Source: Anaerolineales bacterium UBA6055 (GTDB taxonomy: Bacteria > Chloroflexota > Anaerolineae > Aggregatilineales > Phototrophicaceae). From it: DNA of 62,251 nucleotides. Below the pieces are notes generated by a model. The model ran no database searches, was not told the DNA's origin, and saw only the letters and a list, made by a program, of their open reading frames with translations. Positions 53,801-61,888 of the stretch are shown here, in pieces. The stretch spans positions 1-62,251 of the forward strand of contig DIYL01000032.1 of NCBI GenBank assembly GCA_002428985.1. The letters are read 5' to 3'. The position numbers were made by a program, and so were the translations under genes. Positions within the stretch are counted from its first letter, which is position 1; every line of letters begins with the position of its first letter.

Positions 53801-54523
53801 ATGACGACCACATCGTTAGAAGGACGACGTAGCAGAATCCTTAGCCGCATCCAAGTATTGTGGAAAGAAAATGAATGGGTTTATTTGATTGTTGGGTTGG
53901 TTATTGGCATATTAATTCCCTATTTTGTTGAACAAATCGGTGCCGAAAATATCAGAGACTTTCTTTCGAATCTGGTACCAGAAGCGGTTGGCATCTTCTT
54001 CACAGTTCTGATTATCGATCGTTTGGACTCCATCCGTGAGCAACAAGTGATCAAAGACCAATTGGTACGCCGTTTGCAAAGTCGCTATAACCACACTGCA
54101 CTGCAAGCGGTAGAAGAATTGCGCGTACTCGGACACCTTGAAGATGGCACATTGAAAAACCGGAATTTGCGTGGGTCTAGTTGGGAAGATGCCAACATGT
54201 ACATGGCGGATTTACGCGGCTCTGATTTCGGTAATGCCGTATTAACACGTGCTGATTTTGTGCTTGCAAACCTTGAAGATGTAAAAAACGCCACCGACGA
54301 ACAATTTATCGAGACATATACTATGCATGGGGCAATTATGCCCGATGGGCGTAAATATGACGGACGCTACCGCCTACGCGGTGACTTTGCATATGCACGA
54401 CGCAAGAATATAAACATTGAATCTGACAAAGATATGGCGGAATGGTTCGGTATCGAACTCGATCACTACCTTGAAGGGCAACGTTGGGCCGATGAAAACC
54501 TGGCCAAATTGCGTGGCAAATAA
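53801..54523 (+). CDS. Pentapeptide-type membrane protein (paralogue 3)
   Basis: The N-terminal membrane helices (about 27-45 and 60-80) are followed by a linker like that of the other two paralogues (LIIDRLDSIREQQ ... RYNHTALQAVEEL), but only about four pentapeptide-like repeats remain (NRNLRGSSWEDANMYMADL). The tail has IMPDGRKYD and DMAEWFGIELDHYL in place of the RYTDP motif. GAGGAG precedes the ATG. It converges with the ParB-like gene with no gap. Confidence 0.8.
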   Translation: MTTTSLEGRRSRILSRIQVLWKENEWVYLIVGLVIGILIPYFVEQIGAENIRDFLSNLVPEAVGIFFTVLIIDRLDSIREQQVIKDQLVRRLQSRYNHTALQAVEELRVLGHLEDGTLKNRNLRGSSWEDANMYMADLRGSDFGNAVLTRADFVLANLEDVKNATDEQFIETYTMHGAIMPDGRKYDGRYRLRGDFAYARRKNINIESDKDMAEWFGIELDHYLEGQRWADENLAKLRGK

Positions 54524-55504
54524 CTAACCGTCTTGATTAGAATCGTGATTGTCCTGCGTATCCTCTGGCATATCTTGCAGGACAATACCGTCTTCCAGTG
54601 CCCGCCAATCATCTGGAATAGGAACTTTGTGTTTACGTAGAAAATCGAGCATCGCTTTGCTAAATTCATGAGCGCTGATGGCAGCACCGTGCGCGTAGGA
54701 TTGGCGGATATGATACAGATTGTTGACGAGCCACAAATATAAGTCTGCTTCGGTACGGTCAGAAAAATATTGCAAAATATCATATTTGCGAATGATACGA
54801 ATGATCGGAAGATACACATTGTCATACCATTGCTTAGCTGCATCTTCAAATGTAGCATCGTCATTGCCCTCTAACATCATGACAGTTTGTGAGAGTTCAA
54901 TATGTTCGATCAATCCGTGATAATGCATGGGTTCACTAAGCCGGATGATATTTTTTTTGCCAGGGCGATTTTTATCTAATTTTGTACGCTCAAGAAAATC
55001 GCGATACGCATCTGCTGTCTGCCACATCGTATCTGTCATGTCTGGCTCGAGGTCAATCGGGGTTTCTAGTTCGGTGACATGTGCCTGTATAATATCGTAC
55101 CCTGCTTGTCGCGCGATAGAAACACGATGATTCCCATCCCTTACAAAATAGACATCATCAATCTGGTAGACATCAATCGGCGGAACACCCTCAAGGCTGT
55201 GCATCTGAGCGTAAACCCTGCTCCAACGGTCTTGCATATCGCGATGACGTGGCATGAACTCACGTGTGAAATCATGATAGCGACCCACACTACCCACAAT
55301 ACGATCTATTGGAATATCCTGTAAGCCACGGTAGAGCGGATTTTGCAACCGTAACCGCGATTTGACATCATCAAAATTCCACAATTGGTCTTCTGGTTGA
55401 TTGAACAAGTGGCGACGCAAATCACTGAAAAACGCCTGAAAACGCGCATTATCAAACTTCTGCTTGCCTTCTAGTTTAAGCTGGTTACGATTCTCTTCGC
55501 TCAT
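54524..55504 (-). CDS. ParB-like (ParB/sulfiredoxin-fold) domain protein
   Basis: The core, about residues 75-130 (YRGLQDIPIDRIVGSV, PPIDVYQIDDVYFVRDGNHR, VSIARQAG), is a ParB/Srx-type nucleotide-binding motif in which GNHR replaces the usual GxxR. The rest is helical and lacks the ParB helix-turn-helix, so partition is unlikely. Related proteins of unknown function occur in Chloroflexota and Actinobacteria. Start ATG 55504 has AGAGG eight bases upstream; ATG 55522 is an alternative. Confidence 0.75.
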   Translation of the reverse strand: MSEENRNQLKLEGKQKFDNARFQAFFSDLRRHLFNQPEDQLWNFDDVKSRLRLQNPLYRGLQDIPIDRIVGSVGRYHDFTREFMPRHRDMQDRWSRVYAQMHSLEGVPPIDVYQIDDVYFVRDGNHRVSIARQAGYDIIQAHVTELETPIDLEPDMTDTMWQTADAYRDFLERTKLDKNRPGKKNIIRLSEPMHYHGLIEHIELSQTVMMLEGNDDATFEDAAKQWYDNVYLPIIRIIRKYDILQYFSDRTEADLYLWLVNNLYHIRQSYAHGAAISAHEFSKAMLDFLRKHKVPIPDDWRALEDGIVLQDMPEDTQDNHDSNQDG

Positions 55505-55597
55505 GGGATTGCCTCTGCTCATTCCGGCGCGATATGATCAATCTACTGAATATGTTACACCAAGTAGAGCGTAAAATCTAAACGGTAGATCATCAAT

Positions 55598-55638
55598 ATA
55601 CAAAAAGAGGCTTACGAAGAATCTCATAAACCTCTTTT
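55598..55638 (-). terminator. Terminator of the secreted protein gene
   Basis: On the minus strand AAAAGAGG and CCTCTTTT form an 8-bp stem followed by TTTGTATATTG, 21 bases after the stop at 55659. Confidence 0.75.
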
Positions 55639-55658
55639 AACTTGATCTATGACAATAT

Positions 55659-56309
55659 TTAATCGGTGGTATCTTCGCAGATCAACCCATTCAGCTCTGA
55701 ACTACCGATAAGGAAACCACCACGGTAAATGTTCATCGTACCGTCTTCTTCAATGGTTTCTGTTGGGTCGCCAAATTTCAAACGGAACTCATCATTGCTC
55801 AATTCAATCAGTGTATTGGAACTAGCTGCACCATCTGGTGTACCGACTTCAATACGGTCACCGGTCACTTCTAGACCCATCCAACCGACATAAACCTGTG
55901 TACCTTTGTCCCCGAATTCACATGATTTGAGGTATCCAAAAAAGTCGCGTGATGGACCGGATGCGATAATGTTGCCATCGCCATCACGGAAGATACCATT
56001 TTCACTGTTGGTACCAACCGATGCGGTCGTCCCATCAAACGTGCGATCTTGTAAACCAATACGAAATTCTTCCGGTAAGTCGATTACACGTGCTTCACCT
56101 TTAGCGACTTGTGCGGCAAAGTATCCATATAACCAATACCATTGGCTTTCATCTGTATCACCTAGACCGCATTTTCCTTCTAAAGGGCCACCATCAAAAC
56201 ACCAATTATCAGAGGGGTTATTTGCAGGTACATCGTCTTCTTGTGCCATTACTGGCGCCAGCGCTATCATGCTCAGCATACAAATTAGTAAAATAACGAA
56301 TTTTTGCAT
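55659..56309 (-). CDS. Secreted protein, Cys/Trp/Gly motif family (member 3)
   Basis: Signal peptide cleaved after MAQ. The motif DNWCFDGGPLEGKCGLGDTD followed by WYWLYGYFAA is the clearest copy of the family also at 2606 and 31712. The remaining about 150 residues form a beta-rich domain with Cys (KSCEFGDKGTQVYVGW, GLICED). Function unknown; probably extracellular. Confidence 0.75.
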   Translation of the reverse strand: MQKFVILLICMLSMIALAPVMAQEDDVPANNPSDNWCFDGGPLEGKCGLGDTDESQWYWLYGYFAAQVAKGEARVIDLPEEFRIGLQDRTFDGTTASVGTNSENGIFRDGDGNIIASGPSRDFFGYLKSCEFGDKGTQVYVGWMGLEVTGDRIEVGTPDGAASSNTLIELSNDEFRLKFGDPTETIEEDGTMNIYRGGFLIGSSELNGLICEDTTD

Positions 56310-56399
56310 AGGACTCTATCTTTCTACTACCATGTCGTTACTCTTATACTACACAGAAATTGTCAAATTTCCGGTTTAATACATATTAGAGTTTTGTCA

Positions 56400-56840
56400 T
56401 TATTCGAAGACCGCATTCGGGAAGAAATCCGCTTCAACCTCATGCCAGCGTAATGTTGTATCTTGTTCCTTCAATAGAGCCACTGCATCATCAAGACTAT
56501 CCACATAAGTCAGGGTGATGTTGGCATCTGTATAATCTGCTAAATCCCTAGCAGACCCATCCATTGACTCTGGCTTCACAATAATGATATAGCGCAGATG
56601 TGGATTAGACATGTAGGGTGCTGATTTTTTGAGCGTGTCTAAATCCGGCAAAAATGCCATATCCATGATGCGATTATCAATAATCACATGAAACGGTTCG
56701 CTAGCCGCTGTGAATAGTGCGGATGCTTCTCCGCTAATGTTCTGAAATTCTTCAAGCATAATCTCTGGGGTATAGTGTGTGAGCGCGCCAATTTGATTGG
56801 GAATGACCCAACCAACGCGATAATTTTTCTGGTCTAACAT
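56400..56840 (-). CDS. SpoIIAA-like/STAS-fold protein (probable)
   Basis: The 146-residue protein has the shape of STAS-like domains: YRVGWVIPNQIGALTHYTPE, EPFHVIIDNRIM, LRYIIIVKPE and SLDDAVALLKE. There is no obvious phosphorylatable Ser. I start at ATG 56840; a longer frame to 56915 would overlap the upstream gene. It lies 13 bases after the gene ending at 56854 on the same strand, so both are probably one unit. Confidence 0.6.
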   Translation of the reverse strand: MLDQKNYRVGWVIPNQIGALTHYTPEIMLEEFQNISGEASALFTAASEPFHVIIDNRIMDMAFLPDLDTLKKSAPYMSNPHLRYIIIVKPESMDGSARDLADYTDANITLTYVDSLDDAVALLKEQDTTLRWHEVEADFFPNAVFE

Positions 56841-56853
56841 GTATCGTCCTTTA

Positions 56854-57399
56854 CTACAATTGTGGCATACTGTCTTCAGCATCGCCTTTATCAATGAGGT
56901 CGAGTTCTTCATCATCTACTGCGACAAACGGTGTCGGGCGTTTATAGGTGGCAATATCAATTCCACCCACACCGAATGCACCACTTACTTCCCAGAACCC
57001 TCTCTGATTCCAGCGCATATGACCACCACGCGTATACAGCTTAATCAGTGCGTCATAGGGGTTGTCGAGGTTGTGCTTTTGAATGTCATTTTTATCAGCA
57101 AGCATCGTATACATCAATCCGGCTTGGATTAATGCTGGCATGGGTTGATAGAGTTGTTGTTTTTGTAGATGTGCGTCTAATTTTTGCAACGGGGAGGGGG
57201 CAAGCCCTTCGTCAAGTTCTAGCACATACGGGATATTGGCTGTGAGCCAATTATCGCCTAAACCGATTGCATCAGCCCACCATGCCATGCGTCGTACATA
57301 TTCTTTAAAAAGCGCGACATGTGACCATGGTTTACCGATTGCAGGTGTAAATTCATATGCCAATAAACTATCCAATAGCTGTTGGGCATTGTCGTTCAT
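56854..57399 (-). CDS. Hypothetical protein (181 aa)
   Basis: The protein is soluble, mostly helical and acidic at the C-terminus. Segments such as WADAIGLGDNWLTANIPYVL and RWNQRGFWEVSGAFGVGG are distinctive but unknown to me. It is the first gene of a probable pair with the STAS-like gene. Confidence 0.6.
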   Translation of the reverse strand: MNDNAQQLLDSLLAYEFTPAIGKPWSHVALFKEYVRRMAWWADAIGLGDNWLTANIPYVLELDEGLAPSPLQKLDAHLQKQQLYQPMPALIQAGLMYTMLADKNDIQKHNLDNPYDALIKLYTRGGHMRWNQRGFWEVSGAFGVGGIDIATYKRPTPFVAVDDEELDLIDKGDAEDSMPQL

Positions 57400-57522
57400 G
57401 TTGTTTCTATTTCCCTTCGAATCGAGCGTATTTATATTCTAGTGGGTGTTTTTACGTTCGTTCGTAAAGGTTATGTTGTTGATGTGTAGTGATGCCCCTC
57501 AAAGAGTTGTCGTACACTAATA

Positions 57523-58284
57523 CTATGGATAGAGATACGGTTGCTGTGGTTGTTTAATTTCTTCGACAATTGTCGCATGCACCACAGGGACAAAGTTTTC
57601 ACCAAAATCATTGGCTCTTAATTTGCCTTCAACCCGCACCCATGTCCCATCAGTAAAGTCTTGGGCATTCTCAAAGGTGACAGGTAAGCCGATGGCAAAT
57701 GCATCTGCCACACAGCAACTCATGGTAAAACGCGAGACCATAAAATCAGTATCCAAAAATATCGGCTCACGATAGACAAACCCTGTCACGGATACTTCTT
57801 GTCCGTTGAATTCAGCAGGGGTCTCTGCACGGTTAAACGCCCGTAGCCAATCAAGAATATTACGGTCAAGCGGATCACGTGTGAATGCTGATGCGGTATC
57901 AACTCCCACTGGATTTAAACTGATCCCCCCATTGACTGCCTCAACTCCGAGTGGACGTGATGGCACAAGCAGCGCCAACATCAGCGGGAATGCCGCAATG
58001 AACAGAATGCCCCATGTAATCGGGGTGATGCTTCGCGATTCTTCTAGATACTCATCTAGCTCATCAGTTTGCGGATAGATCATACCGTATAAGTTAACGA
58101 ATCCGAGCAAGAAGAATATCGCCGACCCAACATAAGCCAACCATGCAAAGCGCAAGTTGATATAATTGGTCAAATTGCCCGTGAAAATGAGGACTGCTAG
58201 GTAGATCCCCATGCCTAGTAAAATGCCAGTTTTGGTTAAATTGTGCCAATCAATTGTGTCAGTATTTTTGTGTTTTGTTATCAT
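57523..58284 (-). CDS. TIGR03943 (YcgQ-like) membrane protein
   Basis: Three membrane helices lie in the first 120 residues, followed by an OB-like C-terminal domain with GQEVSVTGFVYREPIF, the signature FTMSCCVADAFAIGLPV and WVRVEGKL. This pairs with the permease gene upstream (69-base gap), as ycgR and ycgQ do in other bacteria. The pair is thought to act in membrane transport, with the Cys pair perhaps binding metal; the substrate is not known. Confidence 0.9.
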   Translation of the reverse strand: MITKHKNTDTIDWHNLTKTGILLGMGIYLAVLIFTGNLTNYINLRFAWLAYVGSAIFFLLGFVNLYGMIYPQTDELDEYLEESRSITPITWGILFIAAFPLMLALLVPSRPLGVEAVNGGISLNPVGVDTASAFTRDPLDRNILDWLRAFNRAETPAEFNGQEVSVTGFVYREPIFLDTDFMVSRFTMSCCVADAFAIGLPVTFENAQDFTDGTWVRVEGKLRANDFGENFVPVVHATIVEEIKQPQQPYLYP

Positions 58285-58353
58285 TGTTTATGTACCATAT
58301 ATTTACATCTGCATCGTAGGGGTAACATTAGTGTTGTCCCAGACTATAATGGT

Positions 58354-59376
58354 CTAATATCCCATCATCACATTGATGAGAACACCTGCCAATAAATTCA
58401 TCATAAATGGCAAAAGCACCAGATAAAGCACAATTCGGCCTTTGAATACACCTGTGAACATCAATGTACTTTTGGTGTCTACCATCGGACCAAAGCTCAA
58501 GAAGCTGATAATTGAACCGGTTGTGAATGTGTTGACAAATGCCAATGCGAGGAAACTATCAACGGTTGAACACACACTCAGGATAAATGCTAAAATCTGC
58601 ATAAATATAACTGATAAAATCGGACCTGTGCCCAGCGCCAATAAACTTTCTTGTGGCACGAGTGTTTGCATCGCCGCTGCTAATGCCGACCCAACAATCA
58701 GAAAGCGACCCATTTCGAAGAATTCATCCCCCGCAATATAGAAGGATCGCAATAATTTACTGCGAAACGGGATACGTGCCAAATTGGGTTGTACATTATT
58801 AAGTGTGTTGAGTGATTGTAACTTAAGTACATCCTCTTGTTTTGCAAATTTGCCGATAATCATGCCGACACTAATCGCAACAATCGCTGTGATAATAAAC
58901 CGCCCGATGAATACCGGACCAAACCCAAATGCAATGAAGGTGCTTGCAAATACAATCGGGTTCATAAAGGGGGCCGCTAGCAAAAATGCGATACCCATCG
59001 AAATCGGCAGACCTTTAGTGAATAAACGGCGGGTTACTGGGACAACACCACATTCACATACAGGGAATACAATACCTAAAAATGTTCCACCAACGGCTGC
59101 ACCAAAACTATTCTTTGGTAGGATTTTAAGGATGTCTTCTGTTTTAACAAATATTTCGATTAGACCCGATGTGATTGATCCTAACAGTAAAAACGGAACC
59201 GCTTCGATAAAGATGCCGAGGAATCGCGTCGCAAAGATACTAATAATGATACCAAGGTCAGCACCATTGCTGATGGCTTGGTAGCCAATCACGCCGACGA
59301 TAAATAGCACAATTAAAATTAATAGTAAGGATTTAACAATAGACGGTGTAGGTGTCGATTGAAGGTTTTGTTGCAT
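58354..59376 (-). CDS. DUF318/UPF0718 permease (YcgR/YraQ-like)
   Basis: The 340-residue protein has about eight to nine membrane helices. The signature CECGVVPVTRRLFTKGLP, followed by LLAAPFMNPIV, is typical of the family, and a second half-repeat SVCSTVDSFLALAF carries another Cys. It is the upstream gene of the pair with TIGR03943. Transport of a metal or sulfur compound is often proposed, without proof. Confidence 0.9.
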   Translation of the reverse strand: MQQNLQSTPTPSIVKSLLLILIVLFIVGVIGYQAISNGADLGIIISIFATRFLGIFIEAVPFLLLGSITSGLIEIFVKTEDILKILPKNSFGAAVGGTFLGIVFPVCECGVVPVTRRLFTKGLPISMGIAFLLAAPFMNPIVFASTFIAFGFGPVFIGRFIITAIVAISVGMIIGKFAKQEDVLKLQSLNTLNNVQPNLARIPFRSKLLRSFYIAGDEFFEMGRFLIVGSALAAAMQTLVPQESLLALGTGPILSVIFMQILAFILSVCSTVDSFLALAFVNTFTTGSIISFLSFGPMVDTKSTLMFTGVFKGRIVLYLVLLPFMMNLLAGVLINVMMGY

Positions 59377-59447
59377 TATATTACCATCAACTATTGGATA
59401 GATTACCGTGCATTATACACAGGTCGGGGATGCAAGTCCTTACCAAT

Positions 59448-60011
59448 CTATATTTTTTTCGAGGCACGTATCGGCACAACAGCATAATGGATTTGATCAT
59501 CAACTTTGAGCCAGTCTAATGTGTATGTCCCGTCAAGCTCAATGACTTGGTCGCCACTTGGATGTTGCATCATACCACCGAGTTCCAGCTCACCACTAAA
59601 AATATAATGCTCTTTATTGTTTTCATCCGCTGGCATATCAACAATCAACAGCACATAACTGTCATCCCATCCGTGCCCGACCATTTGCTCCATGAATCGT
59701 AATCCCGCGCAAATCTCGAATAATTTCTCAAGCTTAGGTTCGTCTTTGATGTACACCACTTCAATCGCATGTTTGATTTCCATATCATCATCGAATACCA
59801 CAATATCCAAAAACGATTTGACCATCGCCTCGTCATGAATATCAAAGAATTCAGGCGAGCGCATAAATTGGATTTTATAATCGACGTTAAAGAGATTTTC
59901 GAGGTGATCACCAAGCCGATAATAAACACTAAACTCGTTGTACAGTTCGATGAAGTCTTCACGATTGTAAATATCAAAAAATGTCGCGAGATGTTGTGGG
60001 AAGTTACGCAT
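59448..60011 (-). CDS. Hypothetical protein (187 aa)
   Basis: This soluble alpha/beta protein has an acidic stretch FLDIVVFDDDMEIKHAIEVV and a hydrophobic core strand SYVLLIVDMPADEN. The spacing of Asp, Glu and Lys is reminiscent of nuclease folds, but I cannot support that call. No family recognised. It is encoded alone. Confidence 0.6.
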   Translation of the reverse strand: MRNFPQHLATFFDIYNREDFIELYNEFSVYYRLGDHLENLFNVDYKIQFMRSPEFFDIHDEAMVKSFLDIVVFDDDMEIKHAIEVVYIKDEPKLEKLFEICAGLRFMEQMVGHGWDDSYVLLIVDMPADENNKEHYIFSGELELGGMMQHPSGDQVIELDGTYTLDWLKVDDQIHYAVVPIRASKKI

Positions 60012-60280
60012 AGCTATCCATTTTATCAGTGTTATATCTATATGGAATTAGCATAACGCAATTGATAGATTCTGTACAATAAAGGCTACCGTTCGTAAGT
60101 GTAGCGTTTGTCGCCTCTATCCTAGCTTAAACTAAGACAAAGATTATTGTGTACAAAGCTAGAGATGTTTATCACGGATATAAAAGACTGTATTGGCGAA
60201 TAGTCACATGTACTTTGTTTGGCTATGATGAAGTGAAATACCTCCCTTTTACTCGACTCATCACAGCCCAATGAGAGTAA

Positions 60281-60673
60281 CTATAAATATGGCATCTCAA
60301 CCAAGTCGGGTTCAATCCATGTTTGACGCGCTGTTTGTGCAAACAATACCTCCCGTGAATAATGGCGCATAATCGCATCTTTGTCTAAAACTATCGGGAA
60401 TGCTTCAACAAAGTCATCTAGTGTTGTTATATCCGAATTTTGCTGGATGCCATGCCACACTAGCAACGCCCAAAAGCGGGTAATGGTCTCATGATATTTG
60501 TCTGGTACTCCCGCAACTCGTGCAAAATGTTTTAGCCCCGATTGTATCTTATGGTATCCTGCATCCCATCCATCACGTTGAAGATACAACCACGCCATAC
60601 GAATATGATCCCGATGCGGGAATGCAGACAGTCTCGCACCCTCGAATGCTTTTAAAAAAACTTGATCGTTCAT
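60281..60673 (-). CDS. Hypothetical protein (130 aa) behind a terminator-containing leader
   Basis: The protein is soluble and helical, with an aromatic/His motif (SAFPHRDHIRMAWLYLQRDG) repeated in related bacterial proteins of unknown function, and Tyr-His-Glu-Thr and WHGIQQ segments. GGAGGGCG sits before the ATG. The 5' leader contains two terminator hairpins downstream of a sigma70-type promoter, so expression may depend on read-through. Confidence 0.65.
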   Translation of the reverse strand: MNDQVFLKAFEGARLSAFPHRDHIRMAWLYLQRDGWDAGYHKIQSGLKHFARVAGVPDKYHETITRFWALLVWHGIQQNSDITTLDDFVEAFPIVLDKDAIMRHYSREVLFAQTARQTWIEPDLVEMPYL

Positions 60674-60689
60674 GTATCGCCCTCCATAT

Positions 60690-60730
60690 ACAAAAAGCCA
60701 CCGTTCATCTTCTTGATGAAAAGTGGCTTT
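60690..60730 (-). terminator. Leader terminator 2
   Basis: On the minus strand AAAGCCAC and GTGGCTTT enclose an inner stem TTCATC / GATGAA. TT and GTATAT follow the outer arm, giving five T in all. It ends about 20 bases before the start codon of the 130-residue protein. Confidence 0.75.
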
Positions 60731-60741
60731 AGATGATAATA

Positions 60742-60774
60742 AAAATGCGCCTGACCGAAATTTTGGTCAGACGC
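60742..60774 (-). terminator. Leader terminator 1
   Basis: On the minus strand GCGtCTGACC-aaaatttc-GGTCAGgCGC is followed by ATTTTTATT. The hairpin begins about three bases after the predicted transcription start. Confidence 0.75.
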
Positions 60775-60783
60775 AGAACAAAT

Positions 60784-60813
60784 ACTATATCTGATCGTTC
60801 TCTGTGATGTCAA
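60784..60813 (-). promoter_or_regulatory. Sigma70-type promoter into the leader
   Basis: On the minus strand a consensus TTGACA (60808-60813), an 18-base spacer and TATAGT (60784-60789) are present. Transcription would start near 60777. Confidence 0.65.
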
Positions 60814-61013
60814 GTCTTTGATGCGATTTAAGTCGTCCGTGCGTGGGCAAGTGCAAACGGAATCGTTTTGGATAATGTCAAGCTGTGAGTTTGCCACCGA
60901 ATACACAACCCATGTCAATATTCATCGTATTGAGATCCATTTGGGTCGTGGAATCAGGACTGACCATTCTTTGTTGTATATATCATACGCCCTAATCCAA
61001 GACGCACAACCAT

Positions 61014-61739
61014 TTAGGATTTGCGATGTGGTTTGTGTGCATAAATGGAAAAGTAGGGGCTTACGATGAAATTCCACAACGGGATGGATACCCCGCGCAC
61101 TTTTGACCATACAACCTCACAATCATGGTAACCAGCACGCTCTAATACATTAATCCATTGATTGGGTTGTTGATGTTTATGCCATTCAATTGTCGGTGCC
61201 ATTGGATGTTTATCAATAATGCCCATGTTTATTAGTGGCATAAAAGCATGATAACGTGCTGCATCATAAAGAGCGAGACGGCCACCGGGTTTCAGCCATT
61301 GACTAATCATCTGTAGTATTTCAACATATCGTTGTTGCGCAGTGGGGTCTTTGTGTAGGACAACCACACTCTCTTCATCCAAGTGATTGATGACAGCAAT
61401 CATAATGATGAGGTCAAAGGATTCAGGTGGATGTGAGAAATCTTGAATAGCGACATTTTCAATGTGAATATTATTCAAACCGAGTTTGGCCATATTATCT
61501 TTAAAAGCACTGGTTATTTTGGCTGTTGCCCCATCTAACTCGGGCTCTAGGGCTATAATTTCGCTAGCACCTAGTAGCGAGATTCCACAGCTATCAAGAC
61601 CAATACCAGCACCTATATCGAGAACACGCATCCCCGTAAAATCTTCATAGCCTGTATACGTACGAATCCGTCGGTAAAGTTGCCCTGCGTTAGGCGGGAA
61701 TAAAGCTGCAAGCGGTTCGAGTTTCTTAATGGCTGACAT
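61014..61739 (-). CDS. Class I SAM-dependent methyltransferase
   Basis: The 241-residue protein has motif I MRVLDIGAGIGLDSCG, an acidic residue binding the ribose (ALEPELDG), IAVINHLDEE and KPGGRLALYDAARYH (motif III-like). This is the UbiE/BioC-type fold. The methyl acceptor is unknown. AAGGATC lies before the ATG. The last strand runs to the end of a gap of 340 bases. Confidence 0.88.
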   Translation of the reverse strand: MSAIKKLEPLAALFPPNAGQLYRRIRTYTGYEDFTGMRVLDIGAGIGLDSCGISLLGASEIIALEPELDGATAKITSAFKDNMAKLGLNNIHIENVAIQDFSHPPESFDLIIMIAVINHLDEESVVVLHKDPTAQQRYVEILQMISQWLKPGGRLALYDAARYHAFMPLINMGIIDKHPMAPTIEWHKHQQPNQWINVLERAGYHDCEVVWSKVRGVSIPLWNFIVSPYFSIYAHKPHRKS

Positions 61740-61888
61740 AATATCTTGATCCTTTTGGGGTTACAAATAATTTATATTTTTATAGAAAAACATAGTAAGA
61801 TATAGAGAACTATGCACACAGGTAAATTATTGCATCACAATAACGGTTTCGAATCTATCAACACTGACATTAATGGTACAATCAAACG

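Larger units (their letters stand above)
60674..61013. other. Non-coding gap with promoter and two hairpins
   Basis: No convincing gene lies here; open frames exist on both strands but lack ribosome sites or protein-like composition. The interval holds a minus-strand promoter (60784-60813) and two minus-strand terminator hairpins (60694-60730 and 60747-60774). The part beyond 60820 shows nothing that I recognise. Confidence 0.6.

Noticed and set aside
59448..60011. Possible PD-(D/E)xK nuclease from Asp/Glu/Lys spacing
   Set aside because: The strand pattern around the acidic residues does not clearly fit; only a reminiscent spacing.
60818..61069. Forward open frame of 83 codons between the methyltransferase and the 130-residue protein
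   Set aside because: No ribosome site, and it runs into the methyltransferase gene on the opposite strand.
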